The notes beneath the pieces were generated by a model, which ran no database searches, was not told the DNA's origin, and worked only from the letters and a program-made list of their open reading frames with translations. A stretch of DNA of 64,000 bases from Stichopus chloronotus. Taxonomy: Eukaryota > Echinodermata > Holothuroidea > Aspidochirotida > Stichopodidae. Of the stretch, positions 23,601 to 35,815 are shown piece after piece. The stretch's first letter is position 1; each line of letters opens with the position of its first letter. The DNA lies in NCBI GenBank assembly GCA_021234535.1, contig CM037840.1, positions 16,013,415 to 16,077,414 on the forward strand, given 5' to 3'. Both the position numbers and the translations under genes were made by a program.

Positions 23601-26600
23601 TTCTTTAGACTTAGCTGGATGCCGAAGGATTGTTGATGTTTAATTCATTAAAAGGTTGGCTAAATAAAATGTCAAAACTACAGAACACCATTGGGGCCAA
23701 CCTTGAAGTCTATTTTTTTTTTCGTTTCTGAGGCTTTTATTTTTGTTTCTGCGACTATATTCGTTTCTGTGACATCATTTTTCATTTGTGTTACTTTTTG
23801 TTTCCTCTTTGTGACTTTTATTTTCATTTCGGAGACTTTATTCTTCGTTTCTGCCACTTTTTATTTGCAAAAGAAATATTCCATCCAAAAAAAATTCACA
23901 CAAAAAAAAATACAATTGGGTGCATGGTAGTTGCCGATGTCAAGCTCAGTCAGTACCCACTGTGTCAGCACTCGGTTGATCTCTATTGTCCCTAACCCCT
24001 AAACCTATCCACAAGGGTTATTCACCGGGATCAGACAGTGACATCAACCAACGCAAGTGAAAAAATGGTGAAACAAAAAAAATAAAGGAATTTTGTTTTA
24101 GGAAAGAAAAAAAAAGTTATGAAAAAAAATTGTTAAAAAAATTTTCCTGGAAAAAAGTCGGAAAACGAAAATTAAAGTTGCAGAAATGAAAATTACAAGG
24201 TTGGTCCTAATGGTCTTCTGTGCAAAATACTGCCTGATTCTGCTGCAGGCACATAAATTCTCCCATAGAACTCTACATCCCTCGTTGAGAAAAAATACTA
24301 ACCGTCTGCCACATGGATGGAACTAGCATCAAAGTCTCTGATGCTTCCTGCTAACAGTACTTTCACCTTCCTCTTGAACTTGTCTACCTGAATGACTTCG
24401 ACCGTTGTAGGGCCATCCTCTCCATCTACTTGAATCTCGTCTCCCCTGTGCAAGCCTCTCAGTAATGCAAGTTGGGGCCTGCTGGTCTTCTCTGTTCGCT
24501 TACGCTGGCCTACGACTGAATAGTCAAGAAAGGTTTGAATAAGTAACCCAGGGAAAGTGCAGGTAGTTGTTTCCAATGTTCCATCAAGAAACTGCAAAAA
24601 TCACTGACACACGGTCTCATCTGACTTTTTTAAGTGGTTAGCAATACATACAGTACGTAATGAGATTATAAAGAGCCAGTGATCAAAAATAGCTTGCATC
24701 ATGATTGAACAATATAAAAAATGTAGTGGACCGATATAAGGTCAACAGCATTTTTTTTTTCTCCATTGCAATATAGCAGCCTACTCCATGCATGGAAGTA
24801 GTAGTACTACCCCACTCCATGCATGCTTCACAAGTTAGATGACATGTGAAAATTTGAGAAGGGCAAACTTCACAATGTAGCGTGTACACTTTTCCTTTGC
24901 TCCCCCACCCCTCTTATTGATAAATTCATGTGTCTGTATTCTGTGACCCCAAATCCATTCTACCTTTTAGAATATTCTCTGTTTTTCTTCATATCGTCCC
25001 CTTTTCTAACATAATACAAATCTTCTGTTCTTTTTTTTTTCATGGATAAAACAACAATTAAGCCAGTTTGTTTACTAGCCACTACAGTAGCGTCATCGTG
25101 ATAGTTTTGTCGAAATGGATTACAGTGTGTAGTTTAAGGACTATTTTTGGACTGTAAACATATGAAATAAGTGGAAGTGAAGGACAAGGTTTTGTTCTGT
25201 TATAATTCAGGTCATTACGGCTGAGGTATTTCATTTTTTGAAGATTCTTTCATTTAATTTTAACTTTTTGTGAATTTTTTTTTTCAGTTTCCGTAACATG
25301 GAAAGCGTACGACTTTACTTACTGATGTTACACGAAGGCATTTATTTCAGCTTATTTGAAGCGATTGTGGGCTTTGTGGCTCAAAATTAAAATTCCTATC
25401 CCCATCCCTCTGCAACAAGGTACACAAAAAAAAATAATAAATGCAAAATTTTTCATCAAAATGTACCTTAATTCTAAAATTTCATTGACAGATTTGAGAA
25501 ATGAAGGCAATGTACTGTACATAAATCCATTCATGTCCACAACTCAGATGATAAAATTGTTGGGAACTCATCCCTTAATCTGATACACTTGTGCATGTTG
25601 GGCAGTTTATTGTGATGCCCTTCTTATACATATGTTGCTAGCCAGCTTTTACATTCAGTATAGCACTGTAGTGGCAACAGTTTGGTTGAACAGACTTCTT
25701 GCTTTGTTCCAGAACTACTTCAGAAACTTTTACAACTTGTAACCAAACTCTCACAAAGTAAATACTGACCCAGCTCTTGGAAACTAGAGTCACTGTTGCC
25801 ATGGAAATTCAAAGACAACTTTGGTTCACCACCTCGCAATGCACTGGAGTATTTAATTCATATTATTTGCATGAATGGTTTGAGAGAAGTTTTAGCTGGG
25901 GTATAAACAAAGGTTTCATTCAAAAGGAAATAGACCTTTGCTTGAAAATGCATGGATAATTTATGATGTACTTTAAAGAGAAACAATGGTTTGCCCACAG
26001 GGAAAAATCTTCAAAGGCATGCTGTTTTTAGGTAAAGATAGATAGGCAATTGAAAATATTGTAGTGAGGTGATCCTACTTCAACTTTCAAGAAAAAAGCT
26101 TTTAAAAGGAAGAAATTCACCATTTTGTACGTCGTGATTAACCTGTTCATCAAAACTTTTGAATTGTTAAAGTGGTATAACATTCATGCATACTATTTTT
26201 AGAAGTAAAACTGTTTGACAGAAATTCCTGGTGTTTGCCTTCTTCATATTTATGTACAAGTTTGTAGTTTTCTGTAGGCACATAGTTCATTTTTCTAGGT
26301 TCTATTTTTACCTTGTTCTTGTGATATATACTCAACAAGGAGTTCCACAAATTATGTCCCAAACCTTTCATGCTTCAGTTCATACATTAAATCCAAAACT
26401 GACATGGCAATTGATTAAAATATTTCATGAAATATCATTTTTTAACTTGACTTAATTTACAGTATACATTTCAAACACATAATGTAAACATTGTAAATGG
26501 GACAGATAGTCCTCCCGATAACCAAACATGGCTTAACATTGTGAAAAACTAAAAAAAAAGAGATATGCAGTTAAGCTAGATGTACAATTGTCTGCAATTA

Positions 26601-27947
26601 TGCCTGCGGACTACATTAACAAAAAAAATAAAAGAGTTAACCAGATAGAGAGTGACAGATATTTCCAAAGAGACTAAAAATTAAGAGCATCTACAAGGCA
26701 GGATATCATTTTATAATAGTAAATTGCAGTCTTGCAGAACTGGATCAGGCTCTAATGACTATAGCTTGATTTTTAAACAGCAAATTATTTTACAGCAGCA
26801 CCAGTTTAACTTCACAACTTTGGCCAAACTTTAGTAGTAATTATATTGACCCTACTTATGCTAGACAATATAGTTACTCCTTAGCAGAAAATTCATAAGA
26901 AAACATTAGCCTTAATATGAGAGGTAGTAACCTACTACGTACACTGTCAACGTGTAATAAGGGAGATACTGTAATGGAAATACTGTAATGCATGTAATCG
27001 ATATTCATAATAACCTTGCATTATTAGGTCTAGGCCCAATGTTTGGCTTCCAGGTTTGCTGCCGAATAAGTTGGGTTATATATGCCGTGGGCGTAGAATT
27101 GGAAGAGATTATACCCTCGTGCATCTTCAGTTTATCATACAGCTGGCCTAAAAATTTGTAACTTTAGAATTGAATGATACTGTATAAAGCATTAGGCTAA
27201 ATACTTAACATGGGTTAGTGCTACGATTATAGTCCTATTAAGAAACGGCAAGGCCTCAGTCACTCGTTCGTTAAACCACGCCTAGCCCACAGGTCAGCCT
27301 AGCGTTAAGTATGCCAATTTCGTGGTTCTGTATATATACACTATTACCTACCCCTGGCTTTTATTATAAGACTATATATAGGCCTAGGGGAACTAATAGT
27401 GAGTAGGCCTACCTAACGCTAGGACGACCTGAGCTGTGGCCTAGCCTATGCTGATTGACATATTTTGGAGAAACACGGGAGCTATTTGCATGGCAGGCTA
27501 CCTGGCTGAACTAGCCATGCAGCCAGTGAGACTTCGGCGGGCCCCATGATGGGTCATATTTAGCACCTTAGTTTACTTAGACCTAGGCTAAGACTAAGAA
27601 TTACTTGGGAGGTTCGACTGGTTTAACGTTCGGCTAGGCCGAGCAGTAGTAGTATTACGTTTGGGTTATGCCGAGCCACCGTATGAATGTATTGATGAGT
27701 TGGCTCAGGGTTTTGTCGGATTATTCCTTAAGAAAATTGACACAATAACACTAAACTTACCACGAGAATACGTCTGGTAATCCACTGGCAGACGCACTTC
27801 ATCTTCTTTAGCATGAACGTTGAAGCTGTCGTCCCATCCGGGAAACTTTACTGTTGGTCTTCCATCGTTGTCAACAGAGATAACCCTCCCCGTTTCCCAC
27901 CTTCCTATTTCATCCACTGCTTGAATCTTCTCTCCGATTTTAAACAT
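17696..27947 (-). CDS. Five-exon Tudor/SH3-barrel protein, 418 codons
   Basis: Exons read on the minus strand: 27947-27761, 24509-24303, 20859-20779, 18935-18876 and 18417-17696, each with GT donor and AG acceptor. Lengths are 187, 207, 81, 60 and 722 bases; every intron is phase 1 and the sum is an exact open frame with stop. Residues 1-60 form an SH3/Tudor or chromobarrel-like domain (FKIGEKIQAVDEIGRWETGR, VKFPGWDDSF). Residues about 75-130 look like a second small barrel (LHRGDEIQVDGEDG, KVKVLLAGSIRDFD). Residues 132-178 are a charged linker with a basic KTKRARK. The last 240 residues contain no domain I recognise (SRLRPYRHTLSRKDKK, then a basic helical stretch, and an acidic DDDNVDTE end). 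Such barrels commonly bind modified histone tails; the role here is inference. A decayed copy of exon 1 lies at 4335-4524. The next gene downstream in the same orientation starts 1.8 kb away. Confidence 0.78.
19840..20130. repeat. Dispersed TGACCT-type repeat (intronic)
   Basis: Two to three diverged subunits of about 110-130 bases, each with TGACCTTTGACATCCACCA- or CGACCTTTAACCTTCACCA-like starts, a GTGGTACATAT phrase and a TTGAGATA(C/T) phrase, ending in an ACACACATACACAC run. It lies in the intron between exons 3 and 4 of the Tudor-like gene. The same order of phrases occurs near 4865-5275. Confidence 0.65.
21015..22335 (+). repeat. Dispersed repeat family, copy A, with internal tandem units
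   Basis: Begins CTAGAGCACCATTGGTGCAG and shares long, nearly collinear sequence with 38689-39208 (same orientation) and 61640-62420 (opposite). From about 21700 it contains three internal units with AAATGGGCCATTGGGCCCAC and a CCTGAACACC(C)TGAAGGGACC-like phrase spaced about 300 bases or less. AAAGTGCCCCTTTA near 21541 and its complement near 21680 form an internal inverted repeat. No coding capacity. Confidence 0.75.
22350..23680. other. Intronic sequence, no gene seen
   Basis: Intron of the minus-strand Tudor-like gene. About 23460-23600 resembles the TGACCT-type repeats (ATCAATCCAAGCTTG..., CTCAGATTACC). Nothing else recognisable. Confidence 0.4.
23681..24220. mobile_element. Fold-back MITE with T-rich and A-rich arms
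   Basis: Left end CAGAACACCATTGGGGCCAA plus CCTTGAAG (23681-23708) is inversely repeated at the right end (24195-24220, reading CAGAAGACCATTAGGACCAA plus CCTTGT on the minus strand). The left arm contains diverged tandem GTTTCTGNGACTTTTATTTTC units and the right arm their A-rich complement (GAAATGAAAATTAC, GAAAACGAAAATTAAAG). The middle is ordinary sequence of about 170 bases. The target duplication is unclear (CAAAACTA versus GCAAAATA). It sits in intron sequence, 83 bases below exon 2 of the Tudor-like gene. Confidence 0.7.
27280..27450. repeat. Imperfect inverted repeat rich in CCTAG near the Tudor-like gene start
   Basis: GCCTAGCCCACAGGTCAGCC followed by TAGCGTTAA (27282-27311) is inversely matched by TAACGCTAGGACGACCTGAG then CTGTGGCCTAGCC (27414-27448). 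The arms are about 30 bases around a TATATATA-containing centre. It could be a small fold-back element in intron 1. No gene here. Confidence 0.5.
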
Positions 27948-28626
27948 GTTGATGGATATTAGTTCAAAAACAAATCATTGACACATCCTCTTTCGTTCTC
28001 GGCAAAAGTAAAACAAGATGTCCATGCAAATAACATTTGCCCACCACAACCCCCTTACATGCACAACTTAGCTACGGCTCACCGATACGTCCCGGTACGA
28101 GACGGTATACAGGTGTTATAACTGTTGTACTATATTCCTCGCACCTGAGAGAGGCTATCACTTGCACACTCAGCTGCTTAGCTATGCACTTACACCAGTT
28201 CCGAGAGTGTTTTGTTTGGACGGATCACTACGCCGACCTATTTAGTTCCAATAATTTAACACAACTCACATTAATTCCACACGAAAATGAAACCAATTTT
28301 GCTATGAGTTAAATGCTATCGAAAATTTCTTTTTACGTTACATTCTGCTCCAAGAAAAATGTGAAATATCTTAAATGTAGAGGAACACAAAGTTTTCTAA
28401 CGTATCTAGGTTAGCCAGTATACAGGCGGAACAATATATGATGTGATCCGATCTCTGTGCTTACATCTGTACTGCCTGTTTATAAGTAGAATCATGGACA
28501 GTGCAGGGTTGAAACAGTGATATTTAAGAAGGGTTGCTACCAGGGGTATTAGTTTTGTTCAATGGTGCGTTTTAATGTGTGACCGCGTCGGCACTTTGAA
28601 GTGTAGCGGTCTAAAATTTTAAGTTC
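27948..28626. promoter_or_regulatory. Probable promoter region of the Tudor-like gene
   Basis: Upstream of the minus-strand ATG at 27947 and downstream of the pogo-like pseudogene. I see no clear TATA box at the expected distance and no gene; a promoter is inferred from position only. Confidence 0.3.
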
Positions 28627-30420
28627 CTAGCAAGGCTGTCGCGGCATGCAGTCACAACACAAAGAGCACATAATCCAGTCCTCATCACTTTCACTCCACA
28701 TTTCCCCACACATTGAACATTCCCAATCTTCATTATTTGTTTCTAGTTCATTTTCCTTCTTTCCAGCATCCTTTTCAATCAATCGTTTCTTGTACGGAGA
28801 ACTTGTAATAATTTCTGATTGTTCGCTTCTCTGGCTTCTTCGTTTGGCTGGAATCTTTGGGATTGGTCGTATTTCACTTAAAGTCACAAGCTTTCTTTCT
28901 GTTTTACTTTTCTCGATACCATCTGGGTTGATGCGACCATCAGATGCGTGCACTTCGGCGATGACAGTCACAACATTTGTTCGTGTAGCTGATTTATCAG
29001 AATGTGGCGGTTCAATAGACTGATGGCGCAGCTGCGTAAGACGGTGGTAGTGCGATAGGCGTTGGTGTTGATGAATTTGGCTGTAAATTGATAGGAGGTG
29101 TTGGTGCTGATTTGGAAGCTGTTGCTGGTGTGGTGTCTGGTTCTGGTTTCCTACTTCCTGTCGATTTTGTGTTTGATGCTGTTGTGGATCTGGAAGTTGC
29201 CGATGCTGGTTTCTCACATACTGCTGGTGTTGCGGCCTTGCTTGTCGGTGTGTCAGATGCTGACGTTGATGACGATAGAGGTTCTACAGCAAAATCTATC
29301 TCTGGAATAATATCAACATCCAGAGGGCTTATACCAGAAACCTTTTATCGCAATTTCAACACTTGCAGCTTTTCCATAGGCTTCACGAAACAGTTCACCT
29401 ATTTCCCTGGTAGTGATCTTCCTTCCCGCATGTGCGCGCATCCACTTGCAGCATGCCATGTTGTACGTAGATTTCAGGGATTTGAAAAAGGTACGATCCA
29501 GTGGCTGTAGCTTGTGGGACGTGTGGGGTGGAATGGACAACATCACAATGCCATTGTCTCTAGCAAATTCTATGGTTCGCAAGGATTTGGTGTGGGTACT
29601 ATGCCTATCGAAGATAAGAAGAACCTTGTTTGAGGGTGAGCACTTGACTTGTTTGACAAAGTGCTGGAGGTATTTGAAAAACAAATCACTGTCTATCCAA
29701 CCATTCTTGGAAGTTCCTCCGATGGTGCCAGCAGGAGCATGATCTATCAAAGAAGGGTGAAATCGTTTGCGTTTGAAAATCATCAATGGTGGAACATATT
29801 GGCCTGTTGCGCTCATTGTACATAAGACAGTGGTAGTTGCCCCTCTTTCTCCACTAGTGATGCTCGAGACACATCTCTTGCCCTTTGGAGGGATGACCTT
29901 GACAGGGTTATGTACGTTACTTCAGTCCACTCTCATCACAATTGAAGATTTGGTGGGGTTGGAAGTTATTGTCATCAATAACCTGCTTGAGATTGTTCAA
30001 GTTTTGGGTAACTTGTGATTTGTTCAATCCTTGAGCACGGTTGACAAAATCTCTTCCTGTCGTTTTCTTTTCAGTGTTAAACGGGTGTGGAATATCATTC
30101 ATTTCAGCAAATTCGAATACCAATTCTTGTATGTCTGAAATAGACAGGCCGTAGTATGCTGAATCCATAGCTGTAATGTGTGCGGCAATTTCTTTTTCTT
30201 GAGTTGTCGAAAACACAGGTTTCTTTGAACCAAGAACATTCTTTTCCTTCAGCGCCACTTTCCCAGTACGTCGACGACACAGAGCATCTTTACGGACACC
30301 GAAAGAAACAGCAGCACCCCTCACAGACATCGATTTACCTTTAACAGCTTGAAGAGCCTGTTTCATTGATTCCTCTGAACAGCTCGCACGATCAGTTTTC
30401 CTCTGATAGTTTCTCACCAT
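28627..30420 (-). pseudogene. pogo/Tigger-type DDE transposase, frameshifted
   Basis: From ATG 30420 the frame encodes a pipsqueak-type helix-turn-helix (VRNYQRKTDRASCSEESMKQ, SVRGAAVSFGVRKDALCRR), a CENP-B-like helical region and the first catalytic motif NCDESGLK. One extra A near 29922 causes a stop; the next frame continues VHNPVKVIPPKGKR and reaches the second motif (LLIFDRHSTH, normally D-N-H) and third (SHKLQPLDRTFFK). A small deletion near 29338 shifts the frame again (PLDVDIIPEIDFAVEP), then a Pro/Ser/Thr-rich spacer carries a third shift. The last frame ends with a zinc-finger-like tail (CSMCGEMW, WIMCSLCCDC) at 28627. With three breaks this copy cannot encode a full transposase. 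Terminal inverted repeats were not identified. It lies just upstream of the Tudor-like gene, in the same orientation. Confidence 0.88.
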
Positions 30421-30542
30421 CTAAAGTGGAACAAAAAAGGAAATGCAATACATTAATGCTTTGTAACATGTAAAACTAATACTTAACACAAAATAAGGAA
30501 AATGTTTGAGGCCTAAAAATAATTCTCATTGTATGGTCACCA

Positions 30543-30740
30543 CGGTTGTGGTGTGGCCCAGTCGGTTAGCAACGTACTGGGGATCTGGAAATTGTGGGTT
30601 CGAGCCTCGCGCGAGCCTTTCTCTGGACTAGCTCACTAGACTGATGTGCTTAATTGCCAGCTAAGTACTTCGTCTATAGCTCCCTCACGTCATCCTCAGA
30701 AATTATTCCCAAGCTGGTAACCTTGGCAGAGGTCCACTGA
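30543..30740 (+). mobile_element. tRNA-derived SINE
   Basis: TGGCCCAGTCGGTTAGCAAC matches an RNA polymerase III A box (TGGCNNAGTNGG) and GGGTTCGAGCCTC, about 40 bases on, matches a B box (GGTTCGANNCC). The tRNA-like head is followed by an unrelated body to about 30740. No anticodon arm folds properly, so it is not a functional tRNA. Confidence 0.7.
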
Positions 30741-31968
30741 ACGACAGCATAAAAAGAATGTGCCATTTTTATCCTCTAAATTGTATGTGTGAGTAAAACT
30801 GGAGTAAGAAATTCGTGGAGAAACTTAAGAGTACACGTACGTAAGCGACGCTACTCTGCACAGCTGATCATTTAAAGTGACGTGCAAATGAGCACATAAT
30901 AGGAAGCAACCACACCAGAGATAGTAAAATAACAAATTGTATCGTAATCATTTAGGATATTCTGTATTTACCGACGTCGTTTGGTGGAAAAAAAATTCCG
31001 ACGTGATTTTGGAATTCATAAGAACGCATAAAAAGTACGATTGTACAATAAAAATGGAATTTCATTTGTGAACATCAGTACAATCACAAATGGATGATAC
31101 CATTACAATATGCAAACAAGATTGTCAAGATTGTCAACTCTGACGCTAAGCTAGCTAGCTGTTTCCAGCTGCAACTGTAATATTAAGAGGCGTACCCTCC
31201 ATCAATCTGTGATCAATGATTCTCACAAGTTTCCACCACCTAAGAAACAGCCCATGATAGTACTTAGCAAATCCAGGAATTCCGCACGAGCAAGTTAAAT
31301 ATAATAACATATTGTATCGTAATGTATGGATGTTCGAAGAATAGCTCCCTGTGGTCTGTAACGTTACTCGTCTCTCGGCCTAGGCTATACATATTACATA
31401 ATAATTAATATGTACGACCTATGGGGAATTCTCATGTTTAGTTCCCATCATCAATGACATTGTAAATGTTGCCAGTTCTAGTGTCCGGCTTTTTGCTAAT
31501 GACTGTGTTTGCTATGGAGTCATTGATGACTAGGCATAGGATATTTGCTTATAATAAGGGTCTTCGCCGACACTAACTTAGCCCTTGAACAGGAATCCAC
31601 GCTACGTCTACTTCATTTTTCTCCACACTAGAGTCCTTGGCCACAAAGCCCTAAATAAGTCCTGCCAATGCAATATCAGGGCTTAAAGCCGGATTCGCGT
31701 ACAAGCCACGGAGGGCGCTGTTATTCTCGTGATTAAAAACTTTTGTGCCTGTCACGGAAACCCGGATGTTAGAAAATACGTACGGGGCTAGAAAATAGTG
31801 AACGAACTATGTACCGAACTTTACACACGGTATCGATGCACTGACGTCAGTGACTGATTCACTCATCACGACCAAACTTCAGAGGGTGCACAACTGTTCT
31901 ACACTGTGTTAAATTTACGTTACATACAACCGATATCGAGATACTGAGATTGTTGTTACACAACAAAA
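30741..31968. other. No gene seen
   Basis: About 1.2 kb without supportable coding sequence. The last few hundred bases presumably hold the promoter of the plus-strand gene starting at 31969. Confidence 0.4.
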
Positions 31969-33595
31969 ATGTCTCCGAAGAAACGTAAGGAGACCTTCGT
32001 ACCAGGATTTGGAAACCGAGGAGGAAGACCTCTCGCACACGGATATGATACCGCGAGAAGTAGAAGGGAAACAATAAGGAGAACAAACGTAACTCAGATT
32101 TATCTTCTTGATGCCCACGGAGTCTGGGTTACACAGAATGCGAAGTGGGACGTGGAACAAGGCAAGTTAACTACCAACGCAGAGTTTGCTAAGCATCTGC
32201 TTACAGACCATGGTCGTAGGTAAGTAAATAAAACAATGGATAATTTGCTGCGATTTTCGAAGTACAGTACCTGTAAGATATGGCAAGCACAAACAACCAA
32301 TCGGACGGCTGTGTATCTTGTACATGTAGGGCTAGGCCAGTCTACGGCCTAACTTACGCCTACGTTAGTGAGATATGTGGTTGGCCTAATTACTCCCACA
32401 TTAGTGGCCTGTAATACATTGAATGTTTTGCATGTGGCTATCATCAAACATCACAATCTTTGTTGGTCAGCCTGATATTATGTGGAATAAAACCCAACGC
32501 TTTGTTCAAAAGAGAGCCTAATATGTACCAACGCAATTAGACTAGGATCGACATACAGCCTACAGGTAGTGATGTGCTGCAAGTGAGAAGGGCACATATT
32601 TTCGTGCATTTTACTTCAAAATCATTGCAGGCCTAGCCTACTTTCAAATTGCAAAAAAAAAGTAAGAAAAAGCGAAACATCAGGCATAGGCTACAACAAA
32701 ACTGGTGAAAGAAAATATGATTTTTTTCTGCACTCATGACTTATGAAGTCTAGGCCTTAGAAGGATTGGGCATAGGCTTGGCCTATGTCCGGTGGAGTGA
32801 AAAATGAAACTGTTTTGAATAGTTAGTGAAACAACCAATGAACTGGGCATTGACATGGATATAATATTGACCTTCATGGGTAATGTAGATGGATCATTCA
32901 AATGTTTGCATGGGTGTATGAAATTAGAAGAACAAAATGAGGAACGGGAACTTACAGGCCTATGGCCTGTGCCTGCGTTACTCAATTTACCATGTTGCAA
33001 GTTACAATACTCTACACAGAAAACTTCAAAGTGAATTTGTGACAGTGTCGTGTGGTTAGCAATTATATCCCTAGCTGTCACTTCATTTGTCATGTCCCTT
33101 TTCTAGACACATTAGAGCATCCTATACAAACTACATGTATCCATTCCCACGTTAAAACATATTGCAATGTACACTGATGATACTGTAGAGGTGATGTAGA
33201 TCTGTCACTCTCAAATGTAGATTCACGTAGACTTTGTATGTTGGTTTATCTAACTAGTTAACTTGTTTAGTGATTGTGCACTGGCACTTGTTGTTTTTAT
33301 TGTGAAGAAACATGAAGAAGCAGGCCTGTACTATTGGTCTTTCTTTGATAATTTGTCTTCTTCACCTGATAGACTCTCAATTTATGTTTGAACTGAACAT
33401 ACATGAGGTCTAATCTTTTTCATTTAGCCTCTTTTGAATAGTCATTTCTGTTTAACAGCAATTATATCATAAAGGTAGAACTGAACCTATGCTTTACTCA
33501 TCATGAAATTGAAACTTTTTTTCAGATGTTCTCCGCAATATATGTGTAGTGTACACACCCAGACTGAGTCAAGTGACAACGACGAAGTTATATGA
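31969..33595 (+). CDS. Small two-exon gene, 106 codons, unknown function
   Basis: Exon 1 (31969-32219) starts ATGTCTCCGAAGAAACG and ends at a strong donor (GTAG|GTAAGTA), phase 2. Exon 2 (33526-33595) follows a polypyrimidine tract and CAG and joins in frame, ending with TGA at 33593-33595. The product starts with a basic MSPKKRKETFVPGFGNRGGR, then YLLDAHGVWVTQNAKWDVEQ and NAEFAKHLLTDHGRRC. A segment of this kind (short strand, xFAxxLLxxH helix) is common at the N-terminus of multicopy transposon-like genes of invertebrates. It may thus be the 5' end of a longer gene whose other exons I do not see. No catalytic domain is visible. Confidence 0.5.
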
Positions 33596-35718
33596 CAGTC
33601 AGCAAGAGCTATGTTTGCTATGCTTGTGATGTCATGAAGGTGCATTTTTCCATGAAGAAATTATTTTACACATTATTGTTGATTTTGTTCTTATTTTTTT
33701 AATAACATGAAAAATCAGATTTTTTTTTAATTAAAATTAGATTTTTGGATTAAAATCGTGTTTTTATGATTTTTTCATATTTCAATTCGCCCTCAAATTC
33801 TCTCCAAACCTTCCATCAACATGCATAGCCACTGATATTATGTGCAAGCGGTCAAAGTATAGTGTTTTTATTTTCAATTCTAATTTACACTCTGTGCCAA
33901 TTGCACAACAGAACTACTTTGGGCCTTTCTTTACTTACTAATTCTATCGTTAAATAAAAGTCCTACAGTATTTGTAACCTAGCAGCTTAGTTCCCATTAA
34001 TACCATGGTTTATGAATATACACAGGAAATACATTCAAAGTGGTTGTCCACCTGGCTGGTGTTAATTGGGATTATTGTATTCCACCTGCCATTAGTTATC
34101 ACTTGACTGCACTAGCTTTTGTTAACCTCAGGGAAAGTTCATCTCTAGGATGACACTATGTATGGGACTCAATCATTGCAGATACTACTGGTCAGTGTTG
34201 GTTGTCACACTTCACCAATTATGTTCACTGTCATTATACTGCAGCCAGTGTCCTGTTGACATCAGGTCACATTTTGAGTTCAAGTGTATATTTTAAACGT
34301 TCTCCTAGAAAATTGTCAACACTTAAACTATGTCAGGCAGGAAACATCCCTCTGGATGATCATCACTTTACCCTAAGCTCTAGCTCTCTGAAGAGATCAT
34401 AAGATACACAGGATAAAGTAAAAATAAATGTCAATCCATCTGTTGATTGAATTTGAGAAAGTTACCATTTTTATTGACCATTGAGTCATGTGGATTTGGT
34501 ATCCTCACACCGGGTATGCTAAAATTTAATCGAGGAGTTCTGCATGGGATGCCTGTATCAAAATCAATTTTAAGAGTGTGATTAGGTACAACCAGTCTTT
34601 CACAATGACTGAATTTACCTCAAATGAACATGTTCTGCTTGAAATGCAGAAATTCTGAAAAAGTCATTAAAATTGGTGATTTTTTCATATCTGATTTAAA
34701 TCACAATTTTAATCAAACAACCCTGATTTGACTTAATACCTAAGAAGTTGGTTGCTGATGGAATTTGCAAAGATCAATTTCTGAAATTCTGATAGTATTT
34801 CAAGGAGAATGCTTACACTTCTTGATTTGAAGGATAACAATGTTTGTACCAAGTGGTCAGTTTGTAACTTTTTGAAATGGCTTGTGTTTCTGCATGTTGA
34901 AAATGCCAATGCTGTTTTCCTATTTTCAATCATTCACTCCCTGAGTCATTCACTTTTCATGCCTTGATTGCAATTTGTCCATAATGTAGTTTAACAGTTT
35001 TCATGTCATGTCTTATTTGTTGCCTGACAGGAAATAAACAAGTTCTGTTAGCATTAGAAAGTCCAGACCACTTCTGACACCAGGTCCAGAAGATCGGAGT
35101 ACTTAAGTGATGGGATGACGACGAATTACGGTGAAAACGGTCAGGATCAGGGAGAGCGACGTCTGTACCTACTGGGTACTTCTCCTAGACTGACGCGTGC
35201 ATCACAGGGGTTTCCGCATCTCAAACGGAGGGGGCTTCCGGTGTTGGGTTTCTCTGAATAAATCTCCACAGAACAAAGAACTTTTTAAAATGAGAGCAGC
35301 ATACATCATCAGTCTTGATCAGGACTCATGATCACTGCAGGGACCACGAAACGGAAGGGGAACCACCTCTAGATCACATGTATGTTTGCCAATCCTGCAA
35401 CATCCATGGTCTGCAGCAAACCCCCTTGGCTCCTGCAAGTAGCTCCACATATTATATAAATCATAAAAATAGTGTGCCATTCCGCTCAAGAAAATGATAT
35501 TGATTGTAGTAGCCTAACAATATGGTTTTCTTGACTTTGGTTCTAATTGGCAACAATTTTTGATGGGCTCATATCCCAGCCCCCTGGCCATTGCTAAGTT
35601 ATCTCTGTAATTGGGTGCGACATTTAGTTGCATACAGGTGTTCAGACAAGTACGAACAGTTTTGTCATATATGCCACGATTTGGGAATGTCTCCAAATTG
35701 CATTAGACAGTGGGGCAA
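33596..35718. other. No gene seen
   Basis: Mostly AT-rich sequence. An acceptor-like CTGACAG and a GC-richer patch at 35030-35260 could be an exon, but every frame is interrupted or unrecognisable. Confidence 0.4.
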
Positions 35719-35815
35719 AACGCATTTAAACGTTGTTTCGTAGTCCCCCTCCTTCCGACAATTTGAAATGATAAACCCTTTCAAATATTGACATAAACGC
35801 AACCTCGTACTTCAA
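35719..35815 (+). repeat. Short dispersed repeat, copy 1
   Basis: GCATTTAAACGTTGTTTCGT followed by AGTCCCCCTCCTT, then a CTTTCAAATATTGACATAA-like section and GCAACCTCGTACTT, recurs in the same order at 43527-43690 (with an extra internal section there). Confidence 0.65.

Noticed and set aside
28646..29510. Long plus-strand frames opposite the pogo-like transposase
   Set aside because: Antisense shadows of the Pro/Ser/Thr/Gln-rich spacer of the minus-strand pseudogene.
30543..30620. Possible tRNA gene (A box and B box present)
   Set aside because: No proper anticodon arm or acceptor stem; fits a SINE head.
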